A stretch of DNA of 64,000 bases, from contig OZ018331.1 of assembly GCA_963969495.1 (NCBI GenBank), positions 153,930,684 through 153,994,683 of the forward strand, given 5' to 3'. Source of the stretch: Ceratothoa steindachneri (taxonomy: Eukaryota; Arthropoda; Malacostraca; Isopoda; Cymothoidae). Below the pieces are notes generated by a model. It ran no database searches. It saw nothing but the letters and a program-made list of their open reading frames with translations, and had not been told where the DNA came from. A program made the position numbers and the translations under genes. Shown in pieces: positions 44,610 through 57,485 of this stretch. Each line of letters begins with the position of its first letter. Position 1 is the stretch's first letter.

Positions 44610-44932
44610 AGGAGATTTTTAGAGAGTTGCGTGCCATCCCACTTTTAAGAGTCCCAAGTCGTTCACCTGACGATTAATTTAACTTATTTAACAAATAAAT
44701 AAATCATTTTCATAATAATAAGTATCAATTCCGCGCTTCTTTCCCGTATTATTATTATTATCAATGAGACTATTATTATGACTAATGAGCGAGTCCAACG
44801 AGGGCATCGCCGTCATAAAGGTTTTTGGAGAACTTGATTGCAAAGAAAATGGAAATGTATGCAAAGTTAACAACAACTCTGGTAAACACCTCAGAGTGCC
44901 GGTAGTTGAGAGCGCACGCAACTCTCCAGACC
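44610..44932. repeat. Dispersed SINE-like repeat, two opposed copies
   Basis: At 44,617-44,640 the plus strand has AGAGAGTTGCGTGCC. At 44,931-44,784 the minus strand carries the same start (GAGAGTTGCGTGC), a middle GCATACATTTCCATTTTC and the end GCGATGCCCTCGTTGG.CTCGC. Related copies occur at 48,232, 54,100 and 59,996. I do not know the family. Confidence 0.55.
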
Positions 44933-45149
44933 TTAAGTCCATTCTAAAAGAAGGACACGTCCTCTACAGAGCTCCCTTCTGCCCTAGGAATCGCTGATTT
45001 AGACTACTTGTAGAATAAGCCTTCCACCTATTTTCCCTTCTCCCAACTTCAACACTTTTAATAGCGATCTCTCTGGACTGAGTTGCTTTGCTCTTATTCG
45101 TTTCAAAATAATAATAAAAACGACAATAATAATATAATAACTTTTTATT

Positions 45150-45960
45150 AGGTTTAAAGTAATTAATGTCGTTTTTAGTAGACTCATAACAATGCTTCTT
45201 AGATTGGTTTAAATTGTTCCAAATTTTTGCAAGCTATTTAAAGATAACTATAGTAATGCGGAGGCATTTTTTAAACTGTAGTAATAAGCCTGGACATTTT
45301 TTAACTACATAATTGGTGTTTAGGTGCAACAAGAACTGGTTGAGAGAGATTAAAATTTGGATATGTACTGCGATTTTAAGCGCCTCCCCCAAAACAAAAC
45401 AAAACAATGGGTTGATCGCAAACAAACCCCCATTCCTACTCCTACTAGAGGTGGCCCTCAACGGCAAAAGGCTGTGCTTTGCTTGTGGAAGGAGTTATTC
45501 GTTATGAGATTCTTAATAATAATCAAACGCTTACTTCAGACCTAAATATTAGTTAACAATTGCATCGTTTAACTGAAGCTCTTGAACAAAAACAGGCATT
45601 ACTGGTCTAACGAGAGGGTGTCCTCCTACCGCATATCACGTGTGACTTCGCACGTCCCTCCCAACAAAAATTAATAGATTAGGTTGGGAAACTCCTCCTC
45701 ATCCTCCATATTATATGAACCTTGCACCATGTGACGACCATTTACTTAATTCATTAGAACATCACTTGAAGGAGGGGGAAAAGGAGATCAAATTCTACAT
45801 CTGATCAAAGGCGAATGAATTCTTCAGGAAATAAGGAATCCACTGCTTAGTTAAAAGAAGCGAGAACGTTTTCAATAAGGAGAGGGACTACTTCGCTAAA
45901 TAAATGTGTTTTGTATGTATATTAAAAATAAGTGTACTACTTCTTATTTGCTAGGTGAAG
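45150..45960 (+). mobile_element. mariner transposon remnant A (internally deleted)
   Basis: The 5' end (TTAGGTTTAAAGTAATTAATG, positions 45,150 on) and the following GTTTAAATTGTTCCAAATTTT align with the start of mariner B at 50,862. About 45,400-45,870 encodes transposase pieces: QRQKAVLCLWKE, QLHRLTEALEQKQALL, and the conserved GWETPPHPPY ... NLAPCDDHLLNSLEHHL, the third-aspartate block of mariner. The N-terminal DNA-binding half is deleted and stops are frequent. A (GA)n run follows at 45,964-45,990. Confidence 0.75.
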
Positions 45961-45990
45961 CTAAAGAGAGAGAGAAAGAGAGAGAGGCAG

Positions 45991-47088
45991 GAATCTCATA
46001 CTCTGAATCAAATAATGAATTAGTATTCCTTGGAAATAAAGAGGTTGAGAATGGACTTCATCAAACTCTTAAAGAGTCCAGAAAAGTTCCTCCGAGATTA
46101 AGAAAAAATACTCTTTGAGCCAATAGAAATTTTTCACAGAATTAGAAATCGAAGTTCCACATCGGTGACTATCTTCAATTTCCAATAACGATATATCGAG
46201 CAGAAGCACATTACCCCTCGTTGTAAGAGAGTTGCGTGCCCTTCTATACTCTTATAGCCACTTGAATGTTTGCCTTTGACGTATTTTCGTATATCCCTAG
46301 ATTACCACTTTCTGGCGAATCTCTCCTCAAAAACTTGAGATAATCACATTGGTTTTCGCCTTTATTTAAATAAACAAAAATAAAAGTCGGACGAAACAGC
46401 GCTTGAATTGTGACCACTTCCCTAACCGTTGTCCATCTCACCATTAATCTTCAAAGGAACCAAATATTAACACTCATTTGAATAAAACTGTCACAATAGT
46501 GAAGGTTTAGCGGATTTTTGCCATGCTGACCATACGAGCACGTGTGAGTGGGCCGGCCCACTGTTTGAGCTCCTGTTTGAGTATAGGGGCTGCTTAGAGA
46601 CCACTTCTGGGTCATAATCCTTATTTGACCTCGAAGCTGCCGTTATTAATTTTTGTTGTTTTAGTTCCTGGACGTAGGTGGGGATACCTAAGTTATTGGA
46701 TATTAAGATAACCTGATAACTAAGTCCTTGAAGTTAGAGCTCTTCTTTCTGCATTATTGCGGTTGTTTGTCAACAGGATCAAATATTTGGAAACCCCCGA
46801 GATTTCCCCCATGTTTGTATACAAACCTTCACCTGAGAAAATTCCTTCGTTTGTTAGATCATTTTACTTTCGTAATTAAACAAGTTAAGGAGGTAAAAAA
46901 TCAGGAGATGATAAAAGAAAATTTAAACATTTATGGCAAAGGCTGACGAATAATTTAAAAATAAATGCACTGGCAAGTTTTTGCATACAATTACCTTAAT
47001 ATTTCGATTACCCCTCCCCTATCGTGTCTTTCTGTTCGTACAAGAAACAATAGAACTAAAAGGTATTAACTTGAATCCTATTTCCTAT
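45991..47088. other. Intron sequence, no recognised feature
   Basis: One stray copy of the AGAGAGTTGCGTGCC motif lies at 46,227. No coding or RNA feature. Confidence 0.45.
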
Positions 47089-47202
47089 ACGTGTGTGAAG
47101 ATCGAACTTGTAGCGAGAATCCTCTTCGCTGGATGTATATGAAGGTCGAACTCATAGCGAGAATCCTCTTCGCTGGACGTGTATGAAGATCGAACTCATA
47201 TT
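47088..47202. repeat. Short tandem repeat, 44-bp unit x 2.5
   Basis: The unit contains GAAGATCGAACTCATAGCGA then GAATCCTCTTCGCTGGA. Each unit holds a small hairpin (AGCGA...TTCGCT). Confidence 0.9.
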
Positions 47203-48231
47203 TACGGCTAGATGAAGTCCCGCGTAGAATTTCTTCGATCGATTAGGAAACCTTGATCTCTGTACCCATGGGACATGGGAGTCCCCAAAGGACGTGCCTA
47301 AACAATGTTATTAGTCTTTCCTTGAGGGGCATTCTTAGGAGGGGGGGTGTCCCTGTGAACTTTTCCCCAATAGTGTATGCTCCTCGCAACCCCAAATTGT
47401 GCAGAGATGTCATTAATTAGATCCGAGGCAGAACAGAAATAACTCCTTCCCACGACTATGAACGGAATTTATTCCATTTTGTAAATAAATAAAAACAACA
47501 ACAACGAGAGAATCTCACCAAGATTTTTTAAAAGAAGTTCTTTAATAAAGTGGTGAAGTTAAGGTAAAGTGAAATATGTGGACGGTATGTAGGCAGAATT
47601 TCTCAAAAATCAATCAAATTGGAGTGGGAAGGGGGGGAGGTTACTCTCCCGAAATAGCAGTCCCCCGCTAATGGGTGCATGTCTCTAGGAAAAATTAAAC
47701 AAAAATAAGACAAGGAAGATACGAAAAGGCGCCCTTGCCCTCGCCACAAAGATCCCCCCCCCCCCACACGCGCCTTTTTAAGGGTTAAAAGGAAGTGGCC
47801 AAAGGAATCCGCGTCACGTCACTCGACGTTCCTCGCTGCTTTCCGCGCGCTCTCTCCCTCGCGCCGGAGAGCTGAGCTCATCTTCCGATCCCCGGGCGTC
47901 GTAGAAGAATTAAAGAGGAGGAGGTGGAGAAGAAAAAGGAGGAAGAGGAGGGGGGAGAAGAAGAAGAAGAAGAAGAAGAAGGGGGTTTGAGCAAGAGGAA
48001 GAGGAGGAGGAGGAGAAGAAGAAGAAAGGGCATCGAACACGATGGACACAGGCTCGTATAAGAGGACTCGCTCCTCTCCAGGGAACAAAGAACCACCGGG
48101 TTATGTGTACACACACATAATCGCCGCGCAAATTCTTATATTGTAATCTCAGCTGATATCTTGAGAGCTGCGGAGGTTGAGCGAATTGAGGAAAGTTGTG
48201 CAGCCCTTTCTCTGGTCGCAAGCGCTCCAAG
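47203..48231. other. Intron sequence with purine tract
   Basis: A GA/GAA-rich purine tract runs at about 47,904-48,030 with (AGA)n inside. The minus-strand Leu/Ser/Phe runs it encodes are artefacts. Poly-C lies at 47,755-47,765. A GC-richer segment at 47,805-47,890 precedes the purine tract. Confidence 0.55.
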
Positions 48232-48350
48232 AAGTCTCCTCCTTAGACTATACTCGTGGTATGTAGCTTCCACACATCTTCACTTCCTTTACCTTTAGAA
48301 CTTGGTTCACCAACCTCAAACGGAGATGCCCTCGTTTGTATTTAGTTTTA
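48232..48350 (+). repeat. Dispersed SINE-like repeat, partial copy
   Basis: Contains CTTCCACACATCTTCACTTCC and, at 48,325-48,342, GAGATGCCCTCGTTTG, the conserved end of the repeat also seen at 60,130 and, reversed, at 44,800. Confidence 0.5.
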
Positions 48351-50746
48351 TTACTACTTTTAATGATAATAAATCCTTATTAGCCCTTCAAATGCTTTTG
48401 TCCCACCTTCCCTTTTCATTCATTCGGTCACGGAACCGAGATTCAAGGTCGTATTAATGGACCTTATTCCCCCTGTTCTCCCTTACTTTTCTGTCCCCTC
48501 TCCCATTCCTCAATGCCGCTGAACATGGCCGACTACGCTCAGACGCGGTGCCACACTTTCCCATTGATTCCCCTTAAAATGGTGCCCGTCTGAGGAGTTG
48601 GGCTGCCATTATTTATCTGCTTTATTTGTATGATTAAAGGTACCGTTTTCTCTCGAATTGCTTCATAGTGCTGAGGTCTCCTGCATCTACTCGGGTTTCT
48701 CGAGTTCTGGGTAGGGTAGATTGTAGATAAATGTAGAATACAATTACTTTTAAATAATTGTGGGAATAGTAATGATTAACTTCCATTACATTGCGCCAGG
48801 TCTGTTTAGTGATGGTCTTAATTCACACCCAGCGATTGGAAGTATCCACCAGTCCAATTTAAGACTTAAATGGAAGATTTAACTCAGACTATTTATTTGC
48901 CCCCTTTGCCCGAAAGCTATTCGAGAAGGTAATGTGCGCAATTATGGCATGCGCTTAGTGTAGCAATGAGGAGCCACTTTCACAATGATTCGGATACACT
49001 CAATGCAGTCTATTGTTAGTTGTAGCGGGACTCCATTTGGGGGGAGGGCAAAAGTGAAGGTTAAAATAGCCAATTAATGCAGTTTTTCTTAGGGCTGTTA
49101 ATTTGATCGATCGGATACAGTCGCTTGCTTGGCGTGGGTGAAGAGCGTCCCCAGGCATGCTTGATGCAGCGTGAGAGTGGATACTCATTGCTATAGCAAC
49201 CGCATGTAGTTATTTGTTTGGCGTGGATGAGTTGTTTCCCTTGATACAAGAATTAAATGTGGGGATGAATGCATAAGTCATTTGTATACAGCCGCATGGC
49301 TGGGTAGGATGTATTCAATAATTGTTTATTGAATACATATATTCATTTTGTATTCCCTTATTGTGAGAATAAGGGTGTGTATCTTTTCACCCGTTCTGCA
49401 TATCATGAGGTCTTCCTGGGAATGTACACGTAGGGGGTGTACACAATGCTCCGTACGGGGAGTATCTTGCAATGAAAATAAATGACAGTCTGGTTAAAGC
49501 ACGCGTGAACTGTGTGTTAACGCGTGTATGGGGTTTCAAGTTATAACTTAAAGGGAATATGAAATTCTAGGTTTAATTACTACAAACATTAGTTAGTATA
49601 AATCGTGGATGGTATGTTACAAATGCGACTAAAACGAATTCTATAGATCTCGCTTTTGTACAAATTCGTCGAAAATATAATCTCCAAATTCCGATTTTCT
49701 TTTTGTTTGAATGAGATGAAAATTCTCCTTTCTACTCGGGTTCGCTCAATTGGCCGGTTAAATGAAAAAAGCCTTAAGATTGTGATTTTGGTGTTCTCGG
49801 TTCCCTTTATCTAATGAGCCTTAGAACTGGAGCAGGGAATTTGGAACCATATCTCAGCCCTTTTAGGAGGTATTCAATCATTAAATGCGTCCACAAGAAA
49901 CCACTTAAGAGAAATCTGCAAAACAGACGAGAGGTTCAGCCTCTGATCTCAAACCTACCTGATGAAGTGCTGTAATGGACATCTGAAACACCCGGAATCT
50001 TTGGAAAATCTCTCCGCAAAGTAGGTTCCCAAATTCGGATTTGTCCAGATGGCGAGATAAAGAATTTCTCTTTTTTAGTCTTTTTCTTAGCTTTCTTTGT
50101 GATTTGCAGGGCTGCAAATGTCTTTATTTCATATTGATTTAGTTTTAGAGTCGCATTTAGATTTAGCTTGCAAAGTAACCATGAGAAAGGGGTTATTCTG
50201 GAACATTTATCGAAGATCCTAAACAAATGCGTTGGATAAATGGCACTCAGGAACTCATGTGAGTGATTTTGGGTGTTATATGAGGCGCTGTTTTCATCTA
50301 TGACTCGAAATAAATCATAAAAATTGTCATAATTGAACTACAGGGTTAAAAATCAAATAATAAAGGATTTAAACTGATAAACATGTTTGTACTCAGCTCC
50401 TTGCAGAAAGAATAAAAATGAACAAGGAGAGATATATGAAAGGAGGAATAACTTAACCAATGAATATAAATGATTATACTATACTGATAGCAATTCAAAC
50501 TCTGCTTCAAAATGACTTAAAGGAAGGCAAAAACACCTACGAAAACGCAATAAACTATACTACTAAACCTTCGAGATCATTTGCAAGAATTGCGATAAAG
50601 GATTGATCGCGCGTCAATGAGATGGGGAAAAATTGTCTCTAGCTTCAGGCTATTTGCGACGACAGGGGTTCCTCAGTCGGATCAGGGTTGCTGCCTGAAA
50701 GGCAGGGAGGGGGAGGTGACATCAAAATTTAGAGCAGATACATAAA
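48351..50746. other. Intron sequence, no recognised feature
   Basis: AT-rich. Frames here are short and carry no motif. A GCGTGGATGAG/GCGTGGGTGAAG phrase recurs near 49,131 and 49,219 within a diffuse duplication of about 90 bases (49,120-49,240). Confidence 0.45.
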
Positions 50747-50748
50747 TA

Positions 50749-50857
50749 CAGTTATGGCCAAAGGTTTTAAGGCTAATATATATTTTTTAATTCGTTTTTT
50801 TTTTAAATTATGCGATCGGAATAATTATTCTAATATTTAAATTATTGGCCATGACTG
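50749..50857. mobile_element. Small TA-flanked MITE
   Basis: A 109-base AT-rich element with inverted ends CAGTTATGGCCAA and TTGGCCATGACTG (one mismatch). TA occurs on both sides (50,747-48 and 50,858-59), as expected for a Tc1/mariner-type target duplication. No coding capacity. Confidence 0.85.
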
Positions 50858-50861
50858 TATA

Positions 50862-51585
50862 TTGGGTTGGCAAAAAATTAATGTGGCTTTTGGAAGACCT
50901 AAATATGTTTCTTATAGTTTGAATTGTTCCAAATTTTCAGCCATTGTCAAGCTACAAGCAATAAGACGAAAATGATGGTCATTCCAAAGTCAGAGGTCCC
51001 TCCAGCTTGTCAACTGCGGCATGGAAACACATCAATCTAACAGGTCCCCTCTTCAATTTACCTCGGAGCCCTGGTAACATCTGACGCAGGAAGGAGATCA
51101 GAAGAAGAATCGGATTCGCCAAAGATGCATTTGCACGGTTAAGATCAATTTTTGTAGATAGAAAGCTGTCAATCAAAGTCAAGATTCGCGTTTTTAAAGC
51201 CTATGTCTGGTCAACTCTCCTTAATGGCTGCGAGTCGTGGACACTCACGGTCGAGGCTCGACGTAACATCGATGAAGCAGAGTTTTGGTTCTACCGAAGG
51301 ATGCTGCGGATCTTATATGTAGACAGGGACAGGCACAAGGAGGTTTTGACTCGGCTCGGTGTGGGAAGGGAACTCCCGAACATTATCATGAACCGTCAAA
51401 AAAATTCCTTGGACACTCAATCAGAAAGAGGGCACTCGAAAAAGACCTTTGCCGCAGTGGCAAAATCTCTGGGATGCGGAACAGAGGAGGTCAGCGGAAA
51501 ACCTTCCTCGATAATTTTGACATCGCCACGAATACGCTTTGGAAACAAGCCAGGGACCGAGAGTCATGGAAGCGCACCATAGTTC

Positions 51586-51616
<31 letters not shown>

Positions 51617-52272
51617 ATTAGCTCGAAATGCCCGTGAAACATTTTTGCAAACGACTATTTCGCAGGACGAAAAGTGGGTTCTTTACTGCAATATTAAATA
51701 AAAAAAAAAAAATGATTCGCAAACTAAAACCCGTTCCTACTCCTAGACTGTCTGCAGCAGCAGGAAGCTATTCTTTGCATTCCGTAGGATGTGGAAGGAG
51801 TTATTTTTTATGATATCCGTAATAATAATAATAGAAAATAATAATAATAATGATAAAACGCTTACTTCAGACCTACATATATACATGTTCAACGAATGCA
51901 ATGTTTAATTGAAGTTCTTGAACAAAAAACGTCTTCACTGTTCAAACGAGAAGGTGTCAATCTTTCTTCATGGCACGTTTGTCAAGAAAAAAAATACTAC
52001 GTCAGGTTGAGAAGTTCGTCATCTTCCTCTAAATTCAATGGACCTTGTAACATCTGATTATCATTTACTTAATTCATCACATCATCACTTGAATGACAAA
52101 ATTTACTCTGATATGAAGGAGGTGGAAAAGAATATCAAATCCTTTATATCATCTAAGGAGACTGAATGAATTCTTGAAGAAAAGTATTTTGCTGAATCAA
52201 TTTTTGCGAGGGAAAGAAAAATGATTTTTCTTTCCCTTATAAACAAACGGATTTAATTCCTTGACAACCTAA
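50862..52272 (+). mobile_element. mariner transposon B, interrupted by an RTE-like LINE
   Basis: The 5' end is TTGGGTTGGCAAAAAATTAA; the 3' end is the inverted match TTGACAACCTAA at 52,261-52,272. The first 110 bases and then 51,700-52,210 are mariner. The latter aligns with mariner A (GCTTACTTCAGACCTA, TTACTTAATTCAT, GAATGAATTCTT), with heavily degraded transposase. The middle (about 50,985-51,620) is a foreign LINE fragment. Confidence 0.8.
50985..51617 (+). pseudogene. RTE/CR1-like LINE fragment: RT C-terminal region
   Basis: The plus strand reads, across frameshifts, SIYLGALVTSDAG, then a frame with VKIRVFKAYVWSTLLNGCES, WTLTVEARRNIDEAEFWFYR, RMLRILYVDR and LTRLGVGRELPNI, and a shifted frame with LGHSIRKRALEKDL and GGQRKTFLDNFD. 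This order is the well-known end of RTE/CR1-type LINE polyproteins after the RT. The fragment ends in a (GA)n tail at 51,592-51,617, as LINE 3' ends often do. It is 5'-truncated and inserted inside mariner B. Confidence 0.8.
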
Positions 52273-54090
52273 TTCGTCGGTCCCCTCTAGATCGAGGGGT
52301 GAAACAAGGTATTCGCAAGTAACTTTGTGGAATTCTCGAAGAAGAAGAAAAGGCGAATAGTTCTATGTTAAAGGTAGTTATATTTTGGGGTACTTAATAT
52401 AAAGGTCATCAACTGAATACTAAAATAATGTAGAATTGGTGAAATGGATTTGTGAACCATCAGGACAATAGAGGGATCAAACCAAGCAAGAGATCATCTA
52501 TATGATGAGAATATATGTAAAATATTAAGAATCACAAAACTGATCCTTGACTAGAGTTCTTGAACGCAAGATGGAGTCAGTGTAAGACCGCCACAAATTA
52601 TGAAAGGACGTGGTAAAAGAAATTAGTAAAGTTAATGTAAGTGAAAATGTGTAGACTGTTTTTTATGATTTGAGTAGCTAAATGGGTTGGTAGGGAACAG
52701 AAAAACACACATCTCTCCCGAGCCTGCCTCCGTTCCACGACCAAAGTCGGTCCCATTTAGTGATAAGACAGTTCAGGTCAAAGAAATGAGGTTGGAGGGA
52801 CCAATCACGGTCGGTCGTTTGTAAGGCCCCACCGACTCCCTCCCGCTTGATTAGATTAGGGATACCGAGAATGGACAAATTGGGGGTATGGAACATGATT
52901 CTGAACGAAGAAAGAGCGCCCCACTAGCCCCTAGAGTTTCTAGGTTTAAATAACTCGAGAATTAATGCGCGACGAAATCAGTGCTAAAAAACATGGGATA
53001 AAACGTCGGAAAATCTCTCGCGAAAACGCTCTAAGACCCTAGTATTTGCCCCTCCCCCCTCAAAACCCCACTGGATTGTTTCAATAGGATTTGCATAGAA
53101 TTCCGTAGCGGCAGAAATTTAGGCTGGCAGGAAAAGAAGCCGACAAATGTCAGGCTCACGAAGGTCTGAATCGCCCGAAGAGGGTAAAACCTAAATGGGG
53201 TTTCGGGAATTGCGAGTAGAGAATCCATTGGCAGAGATGGCTTAATTGAAGGTAAGGCAGGGGCTTGAGCTGACGCCGGGGGATGGGGAGATTAAAGAGT
53301 GACAAGGGGAAAAAGTTGGAAGAGAAAATGAAAGGAGGTAGAAAAGGTTGGCAATAATTTTTCCTCTTATTCTTCATTGATTAGTAGTGTGTGCGAGGCT
53401 ACAGGGGTCATTGGGGCTTCTGAAGGGGGGGGGGGGTGCTGGTAGAAGAGAATGGTGTAAATCATCCGAAGAAAAAGAATTTAAGGGTGTGGACACAAAA
53501 CCTCCGGGGCCATTAGGCTCAAGTACATCGGCCTAGATTATGTCAAGGACTGACTGGTTCACACACATGGTAACACACTCCTCACATCTTCTCACACACT
53601 CGTGTTTTTTGTCTCAGTATTGCCAAGTGAAATTGAGGCTTTTTAATTCTTCCTTACTACTACACACTTCTATTTAAGCTCCACCTGCAACCACCTAACC
53701 ATGGAAGGTCACGGTATGGTGAATAATCTTAAGAATAACTGGAAAGTTAGGCCCGGCTTCATTGAAAAAGGAGGTCAAGGTTTAGGAGAGTTGTGTGCCT
53801 CCCGCTATTAATATAGGCTCTTCTTCACGCTATTTGGCTACGTATCCTCCCTCTCCATCACACATTCCAATCCCCTAATTTCACCGCTTTCCCCCTTTTT
53901 CCAACACTTTCGAGCGAACCGAAATGGCATCAATTATTCCTTCGGCCATTGTGTTTCCATAGAAACCAAGAAAACAAAATGGCGCCCCCGAATAGTTGCA
54001 CGAGAATTGTGGAGGCGGAGGATTTTCATTTACAGGAGGGTGTTCCCCTTGAGGTGGGGATGGGGGAATACTTACCAACTTCTATTTCCT
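52273..54090. other. Intron sequence, no recognised gene
   Basis: Contains a poly-G run at 53,427-53,438 and a stray AGAGTTGTGTGCC motif at 53,789. No coding or RNA feature. Confidence 0.45.
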
Positions 54091-54099
54091 ATTTCTTGT

Positions 54100-54285
54100 A
54101 GAGTCCCCGAAGGGGGAATTGCGTGAAGCATGAGCAACCATGGTGCAGCTCACATCTGAAGTATAGCATACTCTCTCACCCATTTTCACTTTCACCATCC
54201 TCACCACTTTATCATCCCCTCGTAAATTTTCTGGTTTAGATGCCTTCGTTGGTTTTCGCTTTAGTTTTAAGTAACAAACAACAGC
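54100..54285 (+). repeat. Dispersed SINE-like repeat, divergent copy
   Basis: Ends with GATGCCTTCGTTGGTTTTCG at 54,240-54,259, one transition and a few bases away from the copy at 60,130. The upstream part (CATTTTCACTTTCACC) is loosely similar to the other copies. Confidence 0.45.
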
Positions 54286-54723
54286 CTCGGAAGGGGGGGA
54301 TTTTTACCTCCGACGGAGAGTTCTACTTTTCCGCTGCACTCGGCCGGGAGGTCCCCATTCTGCCCCAGCGGCACCGTTCGCGACAGACCACAGATTTTAC
54401 TACCTCCCCTTGATTCCCAAGGTAAGGGAGTCGATTAATTTTTAATAAATCCTCAAGGTTTACATGTCGTCCTCAAAGTTTCCTATTTGCCCTCATTAAG
54501 TTTTTCATTCTTCCTATTTCTTCTTTATTCCACTCTTTGTTATCTGCCTATTCATATTTTCCTTCATTTTTCTCTACTTAGTGTCGGCAATCATCTTTTT
54601 TTCTTCTCAAGTGAAACATGCGGTGTAAGATCATGGCACTCCTTGGCACCCTTTGTCTTTTTTTCACCCTTTCCCTGATTCTATTAATACCGTTCCTTTA
54701 GTTTTAAATATCGCTTTGTTGTT

Positions 54724-54922
54724 TCTATTTATCTCTCATTCATTCCTACTTATCTCTCATTCATTCCTACTTATCTTTTATTCATTATTCATTATTTCTC
54801 GTTCATTCCTCCTTATTTCTCGTTCATTCCTCCTTATCTATCTTCATTCCTTGCTACCTCTCGCTCATTCCTCCTTCTCTCTCGCTCATTCCTCCTTATC
54901 TCTCGTTCATTCCTTCTTCACC
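54724..54922. repeat. Minisatellite, about 21-bp unit
   Basis: About nine copies of TTCATTCCTCCTTATCTCTCG and variants, pyrimidine-rich on the plus strand. The open frame it creates (FLLISHS-type heptads) is not a protein. Confidence 0.9.
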
Positions 54923-55089
54923 ACCGCAAATTTCGGTCGGGCGCTTGATCAACAGAGTGTCCCACGTAAAAGGCGACCGATCTTCTAATCCCTTTGAAGT
55001 TCGATCGTCATTTGGAAGGACATACGGCATAGTCCGCCTGTCGCTCCAATGACCTAGGTTTGGTTTGGAGATCAGAGCGGCCGAATTAG

Positions 55090-57418
<2,329 letters not shown>

Positions 57419-57485
57419 ATATCCCGATCTTGGGACCCGGGAAGAGATCTCTCTGTGGTTGGGCCTTAAGGAAGCTCAAGTGAGG
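57419..57485 (+). CDS. Pitx: Pitx-like homeobox gene, homeobox exon 2
   Basis: Starts after TTCGTACAG with A, completing Arg24, and encodes YPDLGTREEISLWLGLKEAQ then VR, homeodomain residues 25-46. It stops at AGG followed by GTGAGT, phase 0. This matches Pitx (RNRYPD, TREEI, W37), and the cut after residue 46, before VWFKNRRAKW, is the position I remember for vertebrate Pitx introns. Positions 38-44 (LGLKEAQ versus the common TNLTEAR) are divergent, notably Gln for Arg44. Residue 50, the bicoid-type lysine, is in a later exon. No VWFKNRRAK-like exon is found between here and 64,000, so the gene continues past the window. Confidence 0.9.

Noticed and set aside
47819..48230. Leu/Ser/Phe-rich minus-strand frames
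   Set aside because: They translate a purine tract and shift between three frames with no domain.
49965..50010. CTGATGA followed by GAAAC on the plus strand
   Set aside because: The core boxes match, but the intervening sequence does not form stem II and there is no palindromic stem III, so likely chance.
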